In this document: piece by piece, positions 17,072 through 24,438 of the stretch
Position numbering within the stretch: the first letter of the stretch is position 1
Layout of the letters: each line of letters begins with the position of its first letter
DNA from: a virus
Length of the DNA stretch: 53,430 bases
IMG/VR virus record: IMGVR_UViG_3300009177_000049
Span: 1-53,430 of that record
Strand: one strand, 5' to 3'
Position numbers and translations under genes: made by a program
Notes under the pieces: generated by a model
Told to the model about the DNA's origin: nothing
The model's input: the letters and a program-made list of their open reading frames with translations, nothing else
Databases searched by the model: none

Positions 17072-17238
17072 ACGAGGATGAACCGCGTGACGGCTTCACC
17101 GTCAGCCGTGTCGACGGAATGGTCCGTCTCGAGATGACAGACGTGTACGGCGAGGGCGACGTCTACGACTTCCCGCCCAGAGACGCCGTCCGAATCGCCA
17201 CCGCGCTGCTACACCATGCAGCCAGGGAGCTGCCATGA
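17068..17238 (+). CDS. 56-residue unknown protein overlapping the terminase end
   Basis: The gene starts at GTG 17068, sharing 4 bases with the terminase stop, and ends at TGA 17236-17238, sharing bases with the next ATG. The product begins VNEDEPRDGFTVSRVDGMVR and has a beta-rich body with VYDFPPRDAVRIATALLHHA. The perfect fit between two coupled neighbours supports translation. No function is recognised. Confidence 0.6.
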   Translation: MNEDEPRDGFTVSRVDGMVRLEMTDVYGEGDVYDFPPRDAVRIATALLHHAARELP

Positions 17239-17546
17239 AGTCGATCACCGTGCGGCAGGCGCTACAGCATGTGGCCGACTACCCGAACCCACTCGACGAC
17301 GAGATGATCCAGTGGCCGGTCCACGAGCTGGTGGCCCGCACGCTCTACGAGATCGCCAACCAGCCGGAGGCCGGTGTACGTGGCAGCCTGGGCAGAGCCA
17401 ACAAGGCGAGGAAGATGATCCTCGACCGGCTCGTCGGCAAGCGCCGCGCCGGCAGCCACCCGGCCACCAGGAACAATGTGACCATCGACTTCGTGGATCT
17501 GGCCGGAGGTGAGATCGGTGCCCAAGAACCAAGCGACCCAGCGTGA
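17235..17546 (+). CDS. Unknown 103-residue protein
   Basis: ATG 17235 lies in the stop of the preceding gene. The protein is helical (VRQALQHVADYPNPLDDEM; VHELVARTLYEIANQ) with a basic centre (RGSLGRANKARKMILDRLVG) that could contact DNA. The size and location beside terminase would allow a DNA-recognition role in packaging, though the 17652 gene is an equal or better candidate for small terminase. Its end overlaps the following GTG-started gene by 29 bases. Confidence 0.6.
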   Translation: MKSITVRQALQHVADYPNPLDDEMIQWPVHELVARTLYEIANQPEAGVRGSLGRANKARKMILDRLVGKRRAGSHPATRNNVTIDFVDLAGGEIGAQEPSDPA

Positions 17547-17676
17547 CGCACTGGGTGTGATCCTCATGTTCTTCTACGGCGTGCCGGCGGTAGCCGGATT
17601 CGCCTACATCTCGTACCTGTTGTTCGTTGTGATGTTCCTAGGGAGAGGCACATGTCAAGCGAGCTTGTGCCGGTAA
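17518..17676 (+). CDS. 52-residue small membrane protein
   Basis: The gene starts at GTG 17518, 7 bases after GGAGGT (17505-17510), and ends at TAA 17674-17676. After a polar start (VPKNQATQRDALG) the product is hydrophobic through VILMFFYGVPAVAGFAYISY and LLFVVMFLG, so it should cross the membrane once or twice. It overlaps the genes on both sides. The good ribosome site and clean membrane pattern make it likely real. A membrane protein inside a packaging operon is unexpected. Confidence 0.6.
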   Translation: MPKNQATQRDALGVILMFFYGVPAVAGFAYISYLLFVVMFLGRGTCQASLCR

Positions 17677-17951
17677 CCCCGCAGCGGAAGTACCGCAAGC
17701 AGATCCCTGACTCACACCGTCAGACGCTGGACACCCGCATCCTATGGCTGTGGAACCAGCGGTTCGGCACCGTTCAGATGATCTGGAAGGACAGCCCCGA
17801 CGTTCTCGACAAGACCGCGGCTACCCTGTTCCTCCAGGCCGTGCTAGCCAAGGACCTCGACTCGATCGCTCAGATCTTCCAGCGGCTCGAGGGTGGGGCA
17901 CTGACTGATGAGGCCCTGTTGGAGCAGGCTGAATCCCAGATGCGCGTGTAG
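17652..17951 (+). CDS. Helical DNA-binding-type protein, possible terminase small subunit
   Basis: This 99-residue protein, ATG 17652 with GGGAGAGG upstream, has a basic N-terminus (TPQRKYRKQIPDSHRQTLD) and helices ending in LQAVLAKDLDSIAQIFQRLE and a GG turn. That last pattern resembles the end of small terminase and related HTH proteins (a helical unit, then 'I..I..R.EG'). It is the last gene of the rightward operon. Assignment as small terminase is inference, and no HTH is unambiguous. Confidence 0.6.
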   Translation: MSSELVPVTPQRKYRKQIPDSHRQTLDTRILWLWNQRFGTVQMIWKDSPDVLDKTAATLFLQAVLAKDLDSIAQIFQRLEGGALTDEALLEQAESQMRV

Positions 17952-18258
17952 CCCAGCCCAGACCGTGTGCCCTGCGCCACAGGAGCACGGCGCCAGGGCG
18001 CTGGCAGACCTCGCACCGGCAGTAGGCCCGGTGGTACAGCGTCTCCTCGTCAGGGACGGTCTCAGGCATCTCACGGGCCTGGTCCGGCAGCAGGGGCAGC
18101 GGCAGGTACCACACGCCCCCGACTCTGAAAGCATCGGGATCCGATGGTTTCCTGACCGCGTACTTCCGCTTCTCCTTGGGCACCGGCTTGTACCGGTGGT
18201 AGTTCGCATAGACATGCGTACCGTCCGGCTCAATCCTTACGGGCTTCCCGTACGTCAC
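17821..18258 (-). CDS. Unknown protein, last gene of the leftward operon
   Basis: This 145-residue protein starts at GTG 18258, which overlaps the stop of the upstream gene. The first two thirds look like a folded domain (VTYGKPVRIEPDGTHVYANY; GVWYLPLPLLPDQ; a C-x-C-x-x-C cluster in YCRCEVCQ). The last 40 residues are Pro/Ser/Arg-rich and lie antisense to the 17652-17951 gene (131-base convergent overlap), so they may be poorly conserved. A zinc-binding role is possible from the cysteines, with no firmer call. Confidence 0.55.
   Translation of the reverse strand: MTYGKPVRIEPDGTHVYANYHRYKPVPKEKRKYAVRKPSDPDAFRVGGVWYLPLPLLPDQAREMPETVPDEETLYHRAYCRCEVCQRPGAVLLWRRAHGLGWATRASGIQPAPTGPHQSVPHPRAAGRSERSSRGPWLARPGGTG
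17969..17999 (+). terminator. Hairpin after the rightward packaging operon
   Basis: GCCCTG+CGCC (17969-17978) pairs with GGCG+CAGGGC (17989-17999) through one bulged base, giving a 10-bp GC stem and a 10-base loop. No T tract follows. It lies 18 bases past the last rightward stop, where that operon should end, though also inside the opposing gene. Confidence 0.4.
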
Positions 18259-18794
18259 GGATAGAGCGTCCCCTCGCAGTGCTCCGCGTACAACGTCAGC
18301 GTCATCGGACGATGCCGGCGGATGTAGTAACCGGGTGGAACCCGATATGCGTTCAGCACTTTGCGACCACAGATGTAGGTCATGTACGGCTTGCCGAAGT
18401 AGAAGCGCAGGCACTTGTTGATCTTCATGAGATCAGGTCCAGCCGTACCACCATCGGCCATCAGCTCAGCCACCCGAATCCCTGTGGCCCACTCGTAGAT
18501 CATCACAGCCGATATGCGGTGACCAGTCTGTGGCGACAAGTTGCGCTCGAACTTGCGAACCTCGCGCTCCCACTGAACCAAGTGCGGGTTCTCCTTCACC
18601 AAGAACTTGTCCTTGGTGAATGGCATTTTTGCTCTTTCTTCGTCAGGCAGAACCAGCTGGTCGATCCGAGCTGCCGACTGCGCACCGTGTGCCGTCGACG
18701 GCATACGGTGCTTGTTGGCCTCCTCCTTGTCGAACCTCTTCTTCAAGAGAATCTCGATCTCGGTCAGGAGACTCTGGTCATCCAGTGACGCCAT
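18255..18794 (-). CDS. Unknown 179-residue protein
   Basis: ATG 18794 begins MASLDDQSLLTEIEILLKKR. The body is basic and mixed helix/strand, with AVMIYEWATGIRVAELMADGG and a C-terminal beta part rich in Tyr, Arg and Cys (LRFYFGKPYMTYICGRKVLN). No known motif was found. The start is only 20 bases beyond the U tract of the terminator at 18814-18852, so its expression must come from readthrough or a promoter overlapping that terminator. Confidence 0.7.
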   Translation of the reverse strand: MASLDDQSLLTEIEILLKKRFDKEEANKHRMPSTAHGAQSAARIDQLVLPDEERAKMPFTKDKFLVKENPHLVQWEREVRKFERNLSPQTGHRISAVMIYEWATGIRVAELMADGGTAGPDLMKINKCLRFYFGKPYMTYICGRKVLNAYRVPPGYYIRRHRPMTLTLYAEHCEGTLYP

Positions 18795-18813
18795 GAGCGA
18801 GATCGTACCCCCC

Positions 18814-18852
18814 AAAAAAGAGAGAGCCGAGACCCATTGGGTCCCGGCTCTC
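18814..18852 (-). terminator. Rho-independent terminator in the leftward operon
   Basis: On the leftward transcript a 14-bp stem (18822-18835 with 18839-18852, one mismatch, 3-base loop) is followed within 2 bases by six U residues (A6 at 18814-18819). It lies right after the zinc-finger gene stop (18856). Among the hairpins of this operon it alone has a classical U tract. Confidence 0.75.
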
Positions 18853-18855
18853 GTC

Positions 18856-19032
18856 TCACTTCCCTCGCTGGCTCGGCTGCTGCTCACGCCGCAGCTGAGC
18901 TTTCGCCGCGTAGAACCTACGCGAGTGGAACGACACCGCCTTGCCGGACTTCGACCGGCACCGATCACCCGGCGCAGCCCCGCACCACGCGCAGGGCAGC
19001 GACAGCTGCTTGGCGTGGAACTCGTCGGTCAT
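18856..19032 (-). CDS. Small zinc-finger protein
   Basis: This 58-residue protein, ATG 19032, contains C-A-W-C-G-A-A-P-G-D-R-C and a later S-F-H-S-R-R-F. This is the Cys-x2-Cys-x7-Cys...His pattern common in small actinophage zinc-binding proteins that may contact nucleic acid. Its start overlaps the upstream stop. The basic C-terminus (AKAQLRREQQPSQRGK) supports nucleic-acid binding. Function is unknown beyond that. Confidence 0.75.
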   Translation of the reverse strand: MTDEFHAKQLSLPCAWCGAAPGDRCRSKSGKAVSFHSRRFYAAKAQLRREQQPSQRGK

Positions 19033-19247
19033 GACGTCACCAGGTGAACGTGACCGGTGAGTACCCATACGGACTGGCCCACCTTGCTCTGGTCAGTCCG
19101 GTCGACGATGCTCTTCATCTTCACCCGCACCGAATGGTGTGGCTTCAGCTGAACCTCTTCGACCTCCGCGTAGCCCTCATACCCAAGCGGGTCAAGGACA
19201 TACACTTCCTGGCCGATCTTGGGCTGCCAGTCCATCGGGTCGCTCAC
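19029..19247 (-). CDS. 72-residue SH3-like unknown protein
   Basis: This is a short beta-rich protein (IGQEVYVLDPLGYEGYAEVE; VRVKMKSIVD; VGQSVWVLTGHVHLV), consistent with a small barrel such as those that modulate nucleic-acid enzymes. ATG 19247 overlaps the prim-pol stop, and its own stop overlaps the zinc-finger start. No named family is claimed. Confidence 0.65.
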   Translation of the reverse strand: MSDPMDWQPKIGQEVYVLDPLGYEGYAEVEEVQLKPHHSVRVKMKSIVDRTDQSKVGQSVWVLTGHVHLVTS

Positions 19248-20092
19248 GGCAGGCCGTACTTGTTGATGTTGGCCACCAGCTTGGCGACCTCGTCCGCCGG
19301 CAGGCCGACATCGAGCGCCCTGTCCTGCAGCAGCTCCTCCCAGCCAGGGATCTGCGCCTGCTGCATCTGGCTGCCGATGGCGAACAGGGTCTGGTTGCGC
19401 TTCCCCTGCGGCATCGGCTTCTTCAGGTCGTCGATGATCTCGTCGTGCATCATCAATACCTCCATCTCATCCTCGTTCGCCAGGACCTTCGTGATCCTGG
19501 CTGCGGTCGCAGCGATCTTCTGATCGCGTGCGTTCAAGATCTGGAACAGGTGGTCCGGCAGCTTGGCCGGTTGCCTCCCGTTCCACCTCTGCGTGTCGTA
19601 GTGGTAGACGCATCCGGTCGCCCGGAAGTCCACGCCCTGCTCGACACCGATGCGATCGTTCAGCAGGCCGTAGCCCTTGACCGCATCCCACTTGTCGTCG
19701 ACGACGTAGAACAGGTGGTACCCGTCTCCCGACTTCGACGTCTCCGCCATCGTCGGCGGCAGCACGCCCAGCCTCTTGGCATGGTCGAGCCCACCGTTCT
19801 TCCCGTCGATGTCGATGCACACCAGCAGCACCGACCGCATCACGTAGGCGTACGCCCACCTGCCGCGGCGGTAGCCGTACAGGATGCGACGCTCGTCGAA
19901 CTCGCCACGCATGTACTTCTCCATGAACCCCGGACCGGACGTGGACGTAAGTCCCCAGCCTGTATCGGTCCGACCATCAGGCCACACCCTTACCAGGGCG
20001 GTGCCCTTCGGTCCGGCGTAGTTCATGAACGCCACGTTCCGTTCCTCGGTGTCGTAGACGTCAGTCCTCCACCAAGGCAGTGATGTCGTCAT
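19244..20092 (-). CDS. Bifunctional primase-polymerase (AEP/prim-pol family)
   Basis: This 282-residue protein has archaeo-eukaryotic primase motifs: D94-I-D96 in VLLVCIDIDGKNGG (metal-binding), S121-G-D-G-Y-H126 in the nucleotide-binding motif, and FRATGCVYHY near 176-185 as the third motif region. It makes primers or short DNA for replication. The next gene upstream is an SF3 helicase, the usual partner, overlapping it by 32 bases. The helical C-terminus (about 200-282) resembles PriCT-type linkers. Confidence 0.85.
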   Translation of the reverse strand: MTTSLPWWRTDVYDTEERNVAFMNYAGPKGTALVRVWPDGRTDTGWGLTSTSGPGFMEKYMRGEFDERRILYGYRRGRWAYAYVMRSVLLVCIDIDGKNGGLDHAKRLGVLPPTMAETSKSGDGYHLFYVVDDKWDAVKGYGLLNDRIGVEQGVDFRATGCVYHYDTQRWNGRQPAKLPDHLFQILNARDQKIAATAARITKVLANEDEMEVLMMHDEIIDDLKKPMPQGKRNQTLFAIGSQMQQAQIPGWEELLQDRALDVGLPADEVAKLVANINKYGLP

Positions 20093-21452
20093 GTGGATCC
20101 TCCGCTCTCTGTGTCTCCATGAACGCAGCCGCCTCCTCCTTCAAGCCGACCACGAACCTGACCTTGCTCACCTTCTCGTTGGACCTCACCGACTTCCGCT
20201 CGGTCTCCAGCAACGGCTGGAACTGAGCGAACACGTCGGGCTCGGACCAACCACCGAGATCGTTCTCGGTGTGCAGCCGCCACGACTTGAACCCCGTCAC
20301 GACCACACTGAACTCCTCACCGAACAGGGAGTTCACCCCGTTCGGCTCGGTGTCCTCCACGTACTTCAAGTACTGCAGACCCGTGGAGTTCACCAGCATC
20401 TGCTCAAGCTGCAGCTCGAGCGCACGACTCGTCGGCGCCAGCTCGCCGGCCACCGCATCCTCGAGGATGTAGCGGTCGACCAGCAGCGACAGCAGCGCAC
20501 CGAGCATCCGCTCGCTCAGCATCCGCCGCTCGAACCGGTGGTCCAGCCGGTACACGTTCGGGAACTGGAACCGGACCAACCGCTTCTGCAGGGCAGCAGA
20601 CTTGTCGCTCGTCTTCGGCTCACGGTTCAGACCCTCGAGGAACAAGGCGTTCGTCTGCACCTGCGTCGACTTGGACTCGTACAGCTTCCTGATCGACACG
20701 GGCTCACCCGCGATCAGGGACTTCTCCGTTCCACTGTCCTTCAGGTACACCGCCTGACCGTCGAAGACGATGTTCAGCAGTTTCCCGTTGAGCTCGGTGA
20801 CCACCGGGCTCTGCTCGGAGATCATCTGCCGAGTCACACTCGACACGTTCTCCGCACCGAACAGGTGCTGCAGCATCTTCAACGCCACAGACTTCCCGTT
20901 CCTGCCCTCACCGATCAGCAGGATGTACTTCACTGCCGACCAGCCTGGTGACAGGCTGGACGCCAGGTGCTTCAGGAACGACTCGGCCTCCTCGTCGGAG
21001 TTGAGCCAACCCGACACAACCTCGAAGACGTAGTCCTTGTCGGCCTTGTCCTCGTTCAGCATCGGCACCAACGTGTTGGGACGGAAGTCCCCACTCGGTG
21101 CCACCAGATCACCACGGTGATCCAGCTCTCTCAACCCTGCTTGGGTCCTGACCAGCAACGACGTCACCGGCTTGTCGTTGTGACTGGCGTTCTGCGCCAC
21201 CATGTAGTCGTAGTTCACCAGCTCCGAGGAGTTGGCGAACAAGATGTCGAACTCGTCGGCAGCCATCCGCTCCACCTGTTCCAGGCTCAGCGGCAACCAC
21301 ATGGTACGGTCGATGTCCGGTGGAACGGACACGTCACGGGTCTCATAGTCAGCAGGGATATAGGTGACGCCACGGTGGCGCACCAGCTGATGACCGGAAG
21401 CGAGACTGAAGGCATAGGTAGCCAGCTCCTTCCGGGTCTTGGGCTCTAGCAT
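20061..21452 (-). CDS. SF3-type (D5-like) replicative helicase
   Basis: This 463-residue protein has an N-terminal D5_N-like region (YVFEVVSGWLNSDEEAESFL) and a superfamily 3 ATPase: Walker A G181-E-G-R-N-G-K-S188, Walker B near 225-240 (LLNIVFDGQAVYLKD) and motif C ALFLEGLN (about 269-276). It should form a hexamer that unwinds DNA, working with the prim-pol encoded right after it. I choose ATG 21452 over an in-frame ATG 15 bases earlier because AAAGGAG lies 5 bases before it. Downstream of the core, a winged-helix-like C-terminus follows. Confidence 0.85.
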   Translation of the reverse strand: MLEPKTRKELATYAFSLASGHQLVRHRGVTYIPADYETRDVSVPPDIDRTMWLPLSLEQVERMAADEFDILFANSSELVNYDYMVAQNASHNDKPVTSLLVRTQAGLRELDHRGDLVAPSGDFRPNTLVPMLNEDKADKDYVFEVVSGWLNSDEEAESFLKHLASSLSPGWSAVKYILLIGEGRNGKSVALKMLQHLFGAENVSSVTRQMISEQSPVVTELNGKLLNIVFDGQAVYLKDSGTEKSLIAGEPVSIRKLYESKSTQVQTNALFLEGLNREPKTSDKSAALQKRLVRFQFPNVYRLDHRFERRMLSERMLGALLSLLVDRYILEDAVAGELAPTSRALELQLEQMLVNSTGLQYLKYVEDTEPNGVNSLFGEEFSVVVTGFKSWRLHTENDLGGWSEPDVFAQFQPLLETERKSVRSNEKVSKVRFVVGLKEEAAAFMETQRAEDPHDDITALVED

Positions 21453-21475
21453 GCGTGCTCCTTTCATCCCGGTGG

Positions 21476-21507
21476 GGCAGGGGCCGCTTCACGCAACGGC
21501 CCCTGCC
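21476..21507 (-). other. Intercistronic hairpin upstream of the SF3 helicase
   Basis: A perfect 11-bp stem (GGCAGGGGCCG at 21476-21486 with 21497-21507) and 10-base loop lie between two genes, ending 24 bases before the helicase start. There is no T tract. It may act in RNA processing, attenuation or stability. Confidence 0.6.
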
Positions 21508-21514
21508 ACACCTT

Positions 21515-21640
21515 TCACGACTGCAGTCCCCGGAGGAACTCGATCTTCTCCTTGATCGCCTCGACCTCGTGGTCGGGGAGATTCGGACGTTCCAGCTGGT
21601 CCAGCAGTCGCTTGACACGACGCTCGATGTCATCAGACAC
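21515..21640 (-). CDS. 41-residue coiled-coil-like protein
   Basis: The gene starts at GTG 21640 with GGAGGAG about 7 bases upstream and ends at TGA (21517-21515). The product begins VSDDIERRVKRLLDQLERPN and continues LPDHEVEAIKEKIEFLRGL, two charged amphipathic helices. It fits exactly between the SF2 helicase and the hairpin before the SF3 helicase. It may be a small replication adaptor; this is a guess from position. Confidence 0.6.
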   Translation of the reverse strand: MSDDIERRVKRLLDQLERPNLPDHEVEAIKEKIEFLRGLQS

Positions 21641-21709
21641 AGGCGTCTCCTCCCTCTCGGTGTTGACCCAGGGTCGGGCCAACCCTCCCCGTTCACCGAG
21701 GTGAGGAAG

Positions 21710-22894
21710 TCACTGCAGTACCAGGCGGTGGACGTTCTTCCTGCTCGCGTCCACGTCCATTCCACGCGGCATGATCCGACCGATCAGCTGACGACGCAGA
21801 GCGTCATCGTCCGTGTCATCGAAGATGACCAGCCAGTCACACACCTTGTCCAGCCCATCGGTGCCGGTGGCCAGGGTCGCTGTCCCTACCAGCACATCGA
21901 GCACGCCATCCTTGAATGCTTCAAGTCTTGCGCTCTTCTTCTTGGCCGGCGTCTGTCCGGTGACCAGACCCACCCTGAGTCCAGCGTCCGCGAGGGACAG
22001 GTCAAGAGCCTCCGCCACAGTGGCGTGGGCACAGAAGATCAGCACCGGACGAACAGCCCCGATGGTGTCGAGATGGTCGAGCACGTGCTGATGGATCCGT
22101 CCATCCTGGCCCACCAGCCCTTGGAACGCCAGGGTGTGACGCTCCTCGATCGCACTCGCTATGATCCGGTGCCTGCGCCGGTTGAACCCGTACCTCGTCA
22201 GCTCGTCCGGCGGGTACGTCGGCACCATGTGATCGACGATCTGGTAGACCAGGTCGTCCTCGAGGTACTCCACCAGCGGCAACGCAGCCAGGTACTCGGC
22301 TGCGTTGGCGTGCCGGATGAACCCGACCACCAGCGGCTCCCGCCCGAACGGGTTCGCCTCGAGCTCACAGTTGTCGTACAGGAACTGGATGTACCCACCC
22401 TTCACTGACATCGGGTCCAGGATGGACTGGATGCAGAACACCCGCTCCGCGTCGTTGTAGTTCGGCGTCGCAGACGCCAGCACCAGCGGCGCCTCCAACC
22501 CCTGAGCCAACCGCTTCAGCTTGGTCCAGCCCTGACCACGGTGACCACCGAACAGGTGGAACTCGTCCGCGATGATCGCCTTCGTCCGGCTCAGCCGGAC
22601 GTTCTTGGCACGGAACTTCGCGTGCGACATGCACTCGACCACGACCTTCAGCTTGAACCCGAGCAGCATCCAGTCGTTGTGTGTCGAGGGTGGCGCTATC
22701 ACCACCACCTCGTTGTGACCCCACCGCTTCACCGCGGCGAGGGCAGTCAACGTCTTGCCGGCACCCGTCTTGTAGTACAGGCACAGCCTGGGCGCCGGCC
22801 CGGTCTGCTGCCCAGCGTTGATGAGTGCCTCGATCTGGTAGTCGAAGAACCTCAACCCGATCCGGGATGCGATCGCATCCAGTGTCTCGGTCAT
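21710..22894 (-). CDS. SF2 DEAD/DEAH-type helicase
   Basis: This 394-residue protein has SF2 motifs in order: Walker A K42-T-G-A-G-K-T48, motif II D110-E-F-H, motif III S141-A-T-P-N, motif V (GTATLATGTDGLDK) and a QLIGRIMPRG motif VI. Such enzymes remodel branched DNA or restart forks (UvsW-like). I choose ATG 22894 because GAGGAAGG precedes it; an ATG 21 bases upstream has no such site. It is in a replication cluster and overlaps the upstream gene by 4 bases. Confidence 0.85.
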   Translation of the reverse strand: MTETLDAIASRIGLRFFDYQIEALINAGQQTGPAPRLCLYYKTGAGKTLTALAAVKRWGHNEVVVIAPPSTHNDWMLLGFKLKVVVECMSHAKFRAKNVRLSRTKAIIADEFHLFGGHRGQGWTKLKRLAQGLEAPLVLASATPNYNDAERVFCIQSILDPMSVKGGYIQFLYDNCELEANPFGREPLVVGFIRHANAAEYLAALPLVEYLEDDLVYQIVDHMVPTYPPDELTRYGFNRRRHRIIASAIEERHTLAFQGLVGQDGRIHQHVLDHLDTIGAVRPVLIFCAHATVAEALDLSLADAGLRVGLVTGQTPAKKKSARLEAFKDGVLDVLVGTATLATGTDGLDKVCDWLVIFDDTDDDALRRQLIGRIMPRGMDVDASRKNVHRLVLQ

Positions 22895-23211
22895 GACCTT
22901 CCCTTCCTCGCACACTCGGGGCAGGCACCGAACATGAAGATCACCTGGTGACCTTCAACGTTCCGCACCAGGTGGCCGGTGAAGAAGTTCTCACCCACAT
23001 GGCAGTACCTACCGCAGTTGTCGCAGGCCCGCTCCCACCGCTGGATCTCAGCCGGCGTCGCGTCCTCCTCCGGCTCGGTCAACGGAGTCATCACCACGGT
23101 GTACTCATCGAACCCGGACACAGCCGGGCCCAGCGTGTCGAGCATCAGCGCCACGCGCTGGTCGATCTTCGCTGTCAGCCACGGTGGTGTCGGCTCCTCG
23201 ATCTCCGTCAT
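22891..23211 (-). CDS. Zinc-ribbon-like small protein
   Basis: This 106-residue protein starts at ATG 23211. A helical N-terminus (PPWLTAKIDQRVALMLDTLG) leads to two Cys pairs: C-D-N-C in RACDNCGRYC and C-P-E-C near the end, spaced like a zinc ribbon. Overlaps at both ends show tight coupling to the helicase and the HicA-like gene. Probable nucleic-acid or protein binding; function unknown. Confidence 0.7.
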   Translation of the reverse strand: MTEIEEPTPPWLTAKIDQRVALMLDTLGPAVSGFDEYTVVMTPLTEPEEDATPAEIQRWERACDNCGRYCHVGENFFTGHLVRNVEGHQVIFMFGACPECARKGRS

Positions 23212-23408
23212 GGCCGGTACCCCAGTTTCCTCAGACGCTTCAGCGTCAGGTGCTGGCCGGTATGGCTGGGGCTGAACGCCATCACCACACACCCACCCCG
23301 CGCAGGGTGGGTCACCTTCCAGTGACCCGACCCCGTGCGCTCCACCTCGAACCCCTGCTTACGCAGGTCCTTCACCAGCTGCATCGTCTGCGCTCTGCCG
23401 CTGCTCAT
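23208..23408 (-). CDS. HicA-like (YcfA family) protein
   Basis: This 66-residue protein matches the HicA double-stranded RNA-binding-like fold: L-V-K-D-L-R-K-Q-G-F-E, then GSGHWKVTHP with catalytic-position H29, then a helix ending LKRLRKLGY. HicA toxins cut mRNA and are held by HicB. No HicB-like partner is adjacent, so this may be an mRNA interferase used during infection, or a harmless RNA-binding derivative. It overlaps the 23359 gene by 50 bases. Confidence 0.75.
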   Translation of the reverse strand: MSSGRAQTMQLVKDLRKQGFEVERTGSGHWKVTHPARGGCVVMAFSPSHTGQHLTLKRLRKLGYRP

Positions 23409-23532
23409 CTGCTTCCTCCTGTTCCGCGTCGTAGGCGTGGATCACGCTGAGCGCTATCCGGCGGATCTTCCGCGTGTCGTTGTCAGCGAGTGCTGCACGC
23501 AGCTCCTCGATGTAGAACTCGAGCGCGGTCAT
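23359..23532 (-). CDS. 57-residue unknown helical protein
   Basis: The gene runs from ATG 23532, which overlaps the stop of the DUF6378-like gene, to TAA at 23361-23359. The product begins MTALEFYIEELRAALADNDT and has a second basic helix (RKIRRIALSVIHAYDAEQEE) before an acidic tail. Its tail overlaps the HicA-like gene by 50 bases in another frame. Good coupling and helical patterning support it; no function is known. Confidence 0.6.
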   Translation of the reverse strand: MTALEFYIEELRAALADNDTRKIRRIALSVIHAYDAEQEEADEQRQSADDAAGEGPA

Positions 23533-23849
23533 CGCTTCTCCAGGTACTCAGACACCGACCGGGCGTGGACCATGTCCTCACCCACGATCTCCCGGAAGAT
23601 CGCAAGGTACCCCTCGATGTCATCACTGTTGTCGCTGTACGTGGGGCACACCTGCGTACGCAGGATCTTGTAGCCCATCAGCATCAGCGGCACGTCACAC
23701 GCGTTGATCTCGTGGCCGGTGATACCGGACCAGATCTGCGCCACTCGTGCGAACGTCTCGGTCGGCTGACCGTAGACTCCACGTCTACCGTCGATCACCT
23801 CCGCGACGATCTCCGTCGTTGCCTCTTCTCGAGGCTCGATCATTGTCAT
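23529..23849 (-). CDS. DUF6378-like protein
   Basis: This 106-residue protein has the pattern of the DUF6378 family widespread in actinophages: R-x-G-V-Y-G-Q-P-T-E-T-F-A-R near the start, WSGITGHEINACDVPLML, then a helix with D-x-x-D-I-E-G-Y. Activity is not established. The helix-rich layout resembles MazG-like folds, so nucleotide metabolism is a possibility only. The ATG at 23849 (MTMIE) is preceded by a weak AGAGAGGAA. Confidence 0.7.
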   Translation of the reverse strand: MTMIEPREEATTEIVAEVIDGRRGVYGQPTETFARVAQIWSGITGHEINACDVPLMLMGYKILRTQVCPTYSDNSDDIEGYLAIFREIVGEDMVHARSVSEYLEKR

Positions 23850-23882
23850 GCCTGTTCCTCTCTGGTGGTTGCGAAATTTTTT

Positions 23883-24362
23883 CTACGTGATCCTCCACGT
23901 ATGACCGTCGACGTGGTCACGTACCACGGTGGCGATCAGGTCGTTCAGCTCGTCGTCCTTCAACATGCCGTAGACAGCGATGCGTGCAGCAGCACGCAGG
24001 TCCTGGTGGTGTGTGACAGTCGAGAACTTCCACACACCCAGCAGCTCCATCAACGGCTGCCTCACCATCTGCTTGGCACCCATGTTGGGTACGACGGTGG
24101 CCTTGATCTCCCGTGCCATCTCGGCCACGGTCTGCACCATCTTGTTGTCGCCGTAGAAGTTCGACCTCGGGCGGTAGCCCTCGATGAACTTCACCGGCTT
24201 CGGCCCGAGCAGCGGGATGGATGCCCGCACTGCTCGTGCATCCGGCCCGTCGATCACCCTGTCCAGCAGGTTGATCGTCTGGTTGTCGAGGTTGAACAGC
24301 ATGCTCACCATGCCTGTGTGAACCAGGCCTGGATCTATGCCGACCACATGTGTCACACTCAT
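23883..24362 (-). CDS. RuvC-like Holliday junction resolvase
   Basis: This 159-residue protein has the RuvC nuclease acids in order: D10 in VVGIDPGLVHTG, E61 in KFIEGYRPR, and D121 in THHQDLRAAARIA. The last acid normally belongs to an H-x-x-D-A-like motif, present here in altered form. It would resolve branched replication intermediates before packaging. GAAAGGAAC precedes ATG 24362, and a long hairpin separates it from the DNA polymerase gene. Confidence 0.85.
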   Translation of the reverse strand: MSVTHVVGIDPGLVHTGMVSMLFNLDNQTINLLDRVIDGPDARAVRASIPLLGPKPVKFIEGYRPRSNFYGDNKMVQTVAEMAREIKATVVPNMGAKQMVRQPLMELLGVWKFSTVTHHQDLRAAARIAVYGMLKDDELNDLIATVVRDHVDGHTWRIT

Positions 24363-24380
24363 CTTGCTTGTTCCTTTCTC

Positions 24381-24434
24381 CCAAGAGGGCCGTGCCCGGC
24401 GTCACTCCGTTCCGCCGGGCTACGGCTCTCTTGG
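24381..24434 (-). other. Long intercistronic hairpin between DNA polymerase and RuvC
   Basis: A 21-bp stem with one bulged base and one G-T pair (24381-24401 with 24413-24434) encloses an 11-base loop. It ends 19 bases before the RuvC start and begins 5 bases after the polymerase stop. No U tract is present. The strength and position suggest RNA processing, a 3' stabiliser or a U-less terminator. Confidence 0.65.
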
Positions 24435-24438
24435 TCTG

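Noticed and set aside
23869-23885. A/T runs after GCGAA (23869, 28057) as a shared regulatory motif
   Set aside because: Only two or three loose copies with different spacing and contexts. Not enough to claim a motif.
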